From: Phycisphaerae bacterium
Lineage (GTDB): Bacteria; Planctomycetota; Phycisphaerae; UBA1845; UTPLA1
Reading direction: 5' to 3'
Assembly (NCBI GenBank): GCA_016935885.1
Contig: JAFGQA010000284.1
Location: 1 to 8,213 of the forward strand
DNA length: 8,213 nucleotides
The notes under the pieces were generated by a model that saw nothing but the letters and a program-made list of their open reading frames with translations, was not told the DNA's origin and did not search any database. The translations under genes and the position numbers were made by a program. Shown here piece by piece: positions 6,038 through 8,213 of the stretch (its first letter is position 1; the number at the start of each line of letters is the position of its first letter).

Positions 6038-6625
6038 GTGAGACCGTTAAGACCATTCCCCACGGTTCTGCTCGTGATTCTGCTGCTCGTGCCCCCGGGC
6101 TCGGTGGCCGTGGGCTCGAAGATGCTGCGGTATCCCCGGCGCTTCGCGGAGGTCGTGCCGGGCCAACTCTATCGCGGCGCTTTCCCCACTGCCGAGCACA
6201 TCCGCAATCTCAAGGATGACAAGAAGATCAGGACCGTTATCAGCCTGACGGACTACAGGGATGAGCCCAAGAACGTGGATGAGCTGCGGGCCGTTCGAGC
6301 TGCGGGCTTGCGGTTCTTGCGGTTCCCGATGCCGGGTGACGGCTGCGCCAAACCGGCAGACCTCGACAGGGCCGCGGACGCCATCGGCAACAGAGACAAC
6401 TGGCCTGTCTTCTTCCACTGCGCCGCCGGAAAACAGCGATCCAACGCCGCCTTGGCGGCTTACCTGATGAGGAAGTGCGGCTGGCCGCTCGAACAGACGC
6501 TCGACGAATTGGAACGCCGCTACGGGCTCGATCGCGAGGCGGAGAAGCGGCTGGTCGATCATCTGACCGAGTACGACCATCGGCTGACCGCGTCGAAACA
6601 GAGGCCGACCACGATCGGCGAATGA
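6038..6625 (+). CDS. Exported or membrane-anchored dual-specificity-type protein phosphatase (TpbA-like)
   Basis: The 195-residue product starts with a short basic segment and a hydrophobic stretch (PTVLLVILLLVPPGSVAVG, about 8-26), which fits a signal peptide or N-terminal anchor. The catalytic domain would then lie outside the cytoplasm. The phosphatase domain carries VPGQLYRGAFP (40-50), the TVISLTDYRDEP strand-loop (66-77) and the CX5R loop HCAAGKQRS (127-135) with nucleophile C128 and arginine R134. A likely general-acid region lies near PMPGDG (97-102). Family members remove phosphate from tyrosine, serine or threonine, and some relatives act on phosphoinositides. The substrate here is unknown. 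Its GTG start at 6038 follows GGAG (6029-6032) by 5 nt, and the gene lies 52 bp after the LOG-family stop on the same strand, so cotranscription is possible. Confidence 0.85.
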   Translation: MRPLRPFPTVLLVILLLVPPGSVAVGSKMLRYPRRFAEVVPGQLYRGAFPTAEHIRNLKDDKKIRTVISLTDYRDEPKNVDELRAVRAAGLRFLRFPMPGDGCAKPADLDRAADAIGNRDNWPVFFHCAAGKQRSNAALAAYLMRKCGWPLEQTLDELERRYGLDREAEKRLVDHLTEYDHRLTASKQRPTTIGE

Positions 6626-6691
6626 AAGTGCCAATGTGGGCCACACGCTTCGCCCAGAAGTACGAAACGCCATGCACTCGAGGGCTTCGAT

Positions 6692-7705
6692 ATGTTGATC
6701 CTCATGGACACGGGGGCCACGCCGGAACAAATCACCAAGGTGTGCGACCGCGTGCGCGAACTCGGCTTTGCCCCGCACGAAATCCCCGGCTCGATCCGCG
6801 TCGCCATCGGCATCACCGGCAATGAAGGTCCCGTTCCGCCCGAGACCTTCCAACACCTTGGCGGCGTCGCCGAGTGCGTCCCGGTTTCAAAACCGTACAA
6901 GCTCGTCAGCCGGGAGGTGAAACCCGAGCCGACTGTCGTGGAGGTCCGCGGCGAACGAGTCGGCGACGGCTCGTTGGCCGTGATTGCCGGGCCCTGTTCC
7001 GTCGAGTCTCGCGAGCAGATCTTCCGCACGGCCGAGGTCGTCGCCGCCAGCGGGGCCAAGTTCCTACGCGGCGGCGCGTTCAAGCCGCGAACATCGCCGT
7101 ACGCGTTTCAGGGCCTGAAGGAAGAAGGCCTGCGATTGCTGCAGGACGTCGGCAAGGAGTTCGACCTTCGCATCGTCACCGAGGTCAAGGACACCGAGAC
7201 GCTTGACGCCGTGGCCGAGGCCGCCGACGTCCTCCAGATCGGCGCCAGAAACATGCAGAATTTCTCGCTCCTGGAGGCCGCCGGCCGACTGGGCAAGCCC
7301 GTGTTGCTGAAGCGCGGTATGAGCGCGACACTACAGGAGCTATTCATGGCGGCCGAGTACCTGCTTGCCCTGCGCAACTACAACGTCATCCTTTGTGAAC
7401 GCGGCATCCGTACGTTCGAGACCATGACCCGCAACACGCTCGATCTGTCCGCCGTCGTCATCATCAAGCACTATACACACCTGCCGGTCATCGCCGATCC
7501 GTCGCACGGCGTCGGCATCGACTGGGCCGTCGCCCCCATGGCCAAGGCCGCCGTCGTCGCCGGCGCCGACGGCGTCATGGTCGAGGTCCACCCAGACCCC
7601 GACAGGGCACTGTCCGACGGCCAACAGTCGCTCACCTTCGACGAGTATCGCAGGCTCGCCACCGAGCTGGCCGATCTGGCCGCCTGGCAATCAAGACACC
7701 GCTGA
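6692..7705 (+). CDS. aroF: 3-deoxy-7-phosphoheptulonate (DAHP) synthase, type I-beta
   Basis: This cytosolic enzyme condenses phosphoenolpyruvate with erythrose 4-phosphate, the first step of the shikimate pathway to aromatic amino acids. The 337-residue protein has an N-terminal ferredoxin-like regulatory domain (about 1-70) followed by a TIM-barrel catalytic domain. Visible are IAGPCSVES (98-106), RGGAFKPRTSPYAFQG (126-141), LQIGARNMQN (181-190), KRGMSAT (207-213), ADPSHGVG (268-275), VEVHPDP (297-303) and ALSDGQQSL (306-314). The four metal ligands would be C102, H272, E298 and D309. As I recall, this is the same numbering as the Thermotoga maritima enzyme, whose N-terminal domain mediates tyrosine/phenylalanine inhibition, so feedback control is likely here. 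The ATG at 6692 follows GAGGG (6680-6684) by 7 nt. The 66-bp gap from the phosphatase gene is short enough for cotranscription. Confidence 0.96.
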   Translation: MLILMDTGATPEQITKVCDRVRELGFAPHEIPGSIRVAIGITGNEGPVPPETFQHLGGVAECVPVSKPYKLVSREVKPEPTVVEVRGERVGDGSLAVIAGPCSVESREQIFRTAEVVAASGAKFLRGGAFKPRTSPYAFQGLKEEGLRLLQDVGKEFDLRIVTEVKDTETLDAVAEAADVLQIGARNMQNFSLLEAAGRLGKPVLLKRGMSATLQELFMAAEYLLALRNYNVILCERGIRTFETMTRNTLDLSAVVIIKHYTHLPVIADPSHGVGIDWAVAPMAKAAVVAGADGVMVEVHPDPDRALSDGQQSLTFDEYRRLATELADLAAWQSRHR

Positions 7706-7712
7706 CCTCCAA

Positions 7713-7808
7713 GCCCACGGATCGGCAGACGAAAGAAGCCTCCGACCAGCGGAACCGCCCCAGCGCTTCGGATGCTTTCACGATCGACAGAAACCTTGAT
7801 CCGTGGGC
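7713..7808. other. Nested inverted-repeat structure between aroF and the sigma gene
   Basis: A perfect 11-bp outer stem, GCCCACGGATC (7713-7723) with GATCCGTGGGC (7798-7808), encloses a second stem. That inner stem is AAGC-c-TCCGA (7736-7745) with TCGGA-t-GCTT (7768-7777), nine pairs with one mismatch. An apical GCGG-aa-CCGC or AGCG/CGCT alternative sits at 7748-7767. It starts 8 nt after the aroF stop and ends 70 nt before the sigma start. There is no T-run, so it is not a standard Rho-independent terminator. It could be a 3' structure of the aroF transcript, a leader of the sigma gene, a small RNA, or a decayed palindromic insertion. I do not recognise a known RNA family. Confidence 0.55.
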
Positions 7809-7878
7809 CTCGCAGACGCCAAATACACCGCAACCGCCTGAAAGAAACCACCGGCCCGCGGGAATCTCTAATAGAGTC

Positions 7879-8213
7879 ATGCTGAACCCGACCAGCACAA
7901 CCTTGCTCGACGCGCTCGACGACCCGCGGGACGACCTTGCGTGGCGGCGCTTCTACGCGCGCTACACCCCGATGCTCCTGTCGTACGCCCAGCGCGTGGG
8001 CCTGCCCGACGCCGACGCCCAGGACGTCGTCGCCGAGACGCTCAGAACCTTCGTGGAGGCGTACTGGGCCGGCTGCTACGAGCGCCGGCAGGGCCGTCTC
8101 AAGTCCTGGCTCGGCGGCATCGTTCAAACTGATTTTCGACAGCACGATTTTGTAATTGTCGTTGGGGCGAGTGGTTACGATGTCAGGACATGGGCTTGGC
8201 ACTACACAAGTCG
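7879..8213 (+). CDS. ECF-type sigma factor, 5' part (runs off the window; possibly interrupted near 8120)
   Basis: Translation from the ATG at 7879 gives MLNPTSTTLLDALDDPRDDL and then a sigma region-2-like stretch: AWRRFYARYTPMLLSYAQRVGLPDADAQDVVAETLRTF (about 21-58) followed by ERRQGRLKSWLGGI (68-81). This pattern is typical of ECF sigma factors, which bind core RNA polymerase and redirect it to a regulon. The frame stays open to the window end (111 codons), so no stop or region 4 is visible. From about codon 82 (8122) the similarity I recognise ends: the residues VQTDFRQHDFVIVV replace the expected basic helix, and third-position GC falls sharply. Truncation by an insertion or rearrangement is one reading. 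A divergent family member or an assembly join are others. No strong ribosome site is seen; the palindrome CTCTA-a-TAGAG (7866-7876) lies just before the ATG. Confidence 0.65.
   Translation, partial: MLNPTSTTLLDALDDPRDDLAWRRFYARYTPMLLSYAQRVGLPDADAQDVVAETLRTFVEAYWAGCYERRQGRLKSWLGGIVQTDFRQHDFVIVVGASGYDVRTWAWHYTS

Noticed and set aside
7706..7878. Rho-independent terminator after aroF
   Set aside because: The stem at 7713-7808 has a 74-nt enclosed region and no following T-run, so the classical form is not supported.
7471..8202. A 243-codon minus-strand frame across the end of aroF and the sigma gene
   Set aside because: Most of it is antisense to aroF and the sigma coding sequence. Only the first 27 or so residues at the far right look unusual, and they coincide with the composition break described in the findings.

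Overview
The window is GC-rich bacterial chromosome carrying housekeeping genes in two divergent blocks. I suspect an uncultured Planctomycetota-type organism (Phycisphaerae-like). This is inference from the style of the short GC hairpin repeats between genes, the ECF-type sigma factor and the look of the proteins. No rRNA or other phylogenetic marker fixes it, although RecA could be used for placement.

Left block, minus strand, read right to left: pgsA (CDP-alcohol phosphatidyltransferase, 4338-3676), ribBA (bifunctional riboflavin precursor enzyme, 3689-2442, start overlapping the pgsA end by 14 nt), a GNAT acetyltransferase (2111-1497) and recA (1401-217). Two copies of one palindromic element lie in direct orientation on either side of the GNAT-recA pair (1-90, truncated by the window edge, and 2198-2307).

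Centre: a 570-bp divergent intergenic region (4339-4908) with no convincing gene. It holds several perfect hairpins (4570-4592, 4624-4646, 4642-4681). It also holds a 122-bp miniature-transposon-like element (4693-4814) with perfect 15-bp terminal inverted repeats and a 10-bp flanking direct repeat that looks like a target-site duplication.

Right block, plus strand: a LOG/TIGR00730-family protein with a C-terminal extension (4909-5985), an exported or membrane-anchored dual-specificity-type phosphatase (6038-6625), a type I-beta DAHP synthase with its N-terminal regulatory domain (6692-7705), a nested inverted-repeat structure (7713-7808), and the 5' part of an ECF-like sigma factor (7879 to the window end). 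The sigma similarity and codon composition stop abruptly near 8120. The first three genes are separated by 52 and 66 bp and could be one transcription unit.

The genes serve separate core processes: phospholipid head-group synthesis, riboflavin synthesis, homologous recombination and SOS, and entry to the shikimate pathway. I see no multi-gene defence or mobile system. The less ordinary content is in the intergenic DNA (the miniature element, the repeats bracketing recA, the structure after aroF) and in the interrupted sigma factor at the right edge.
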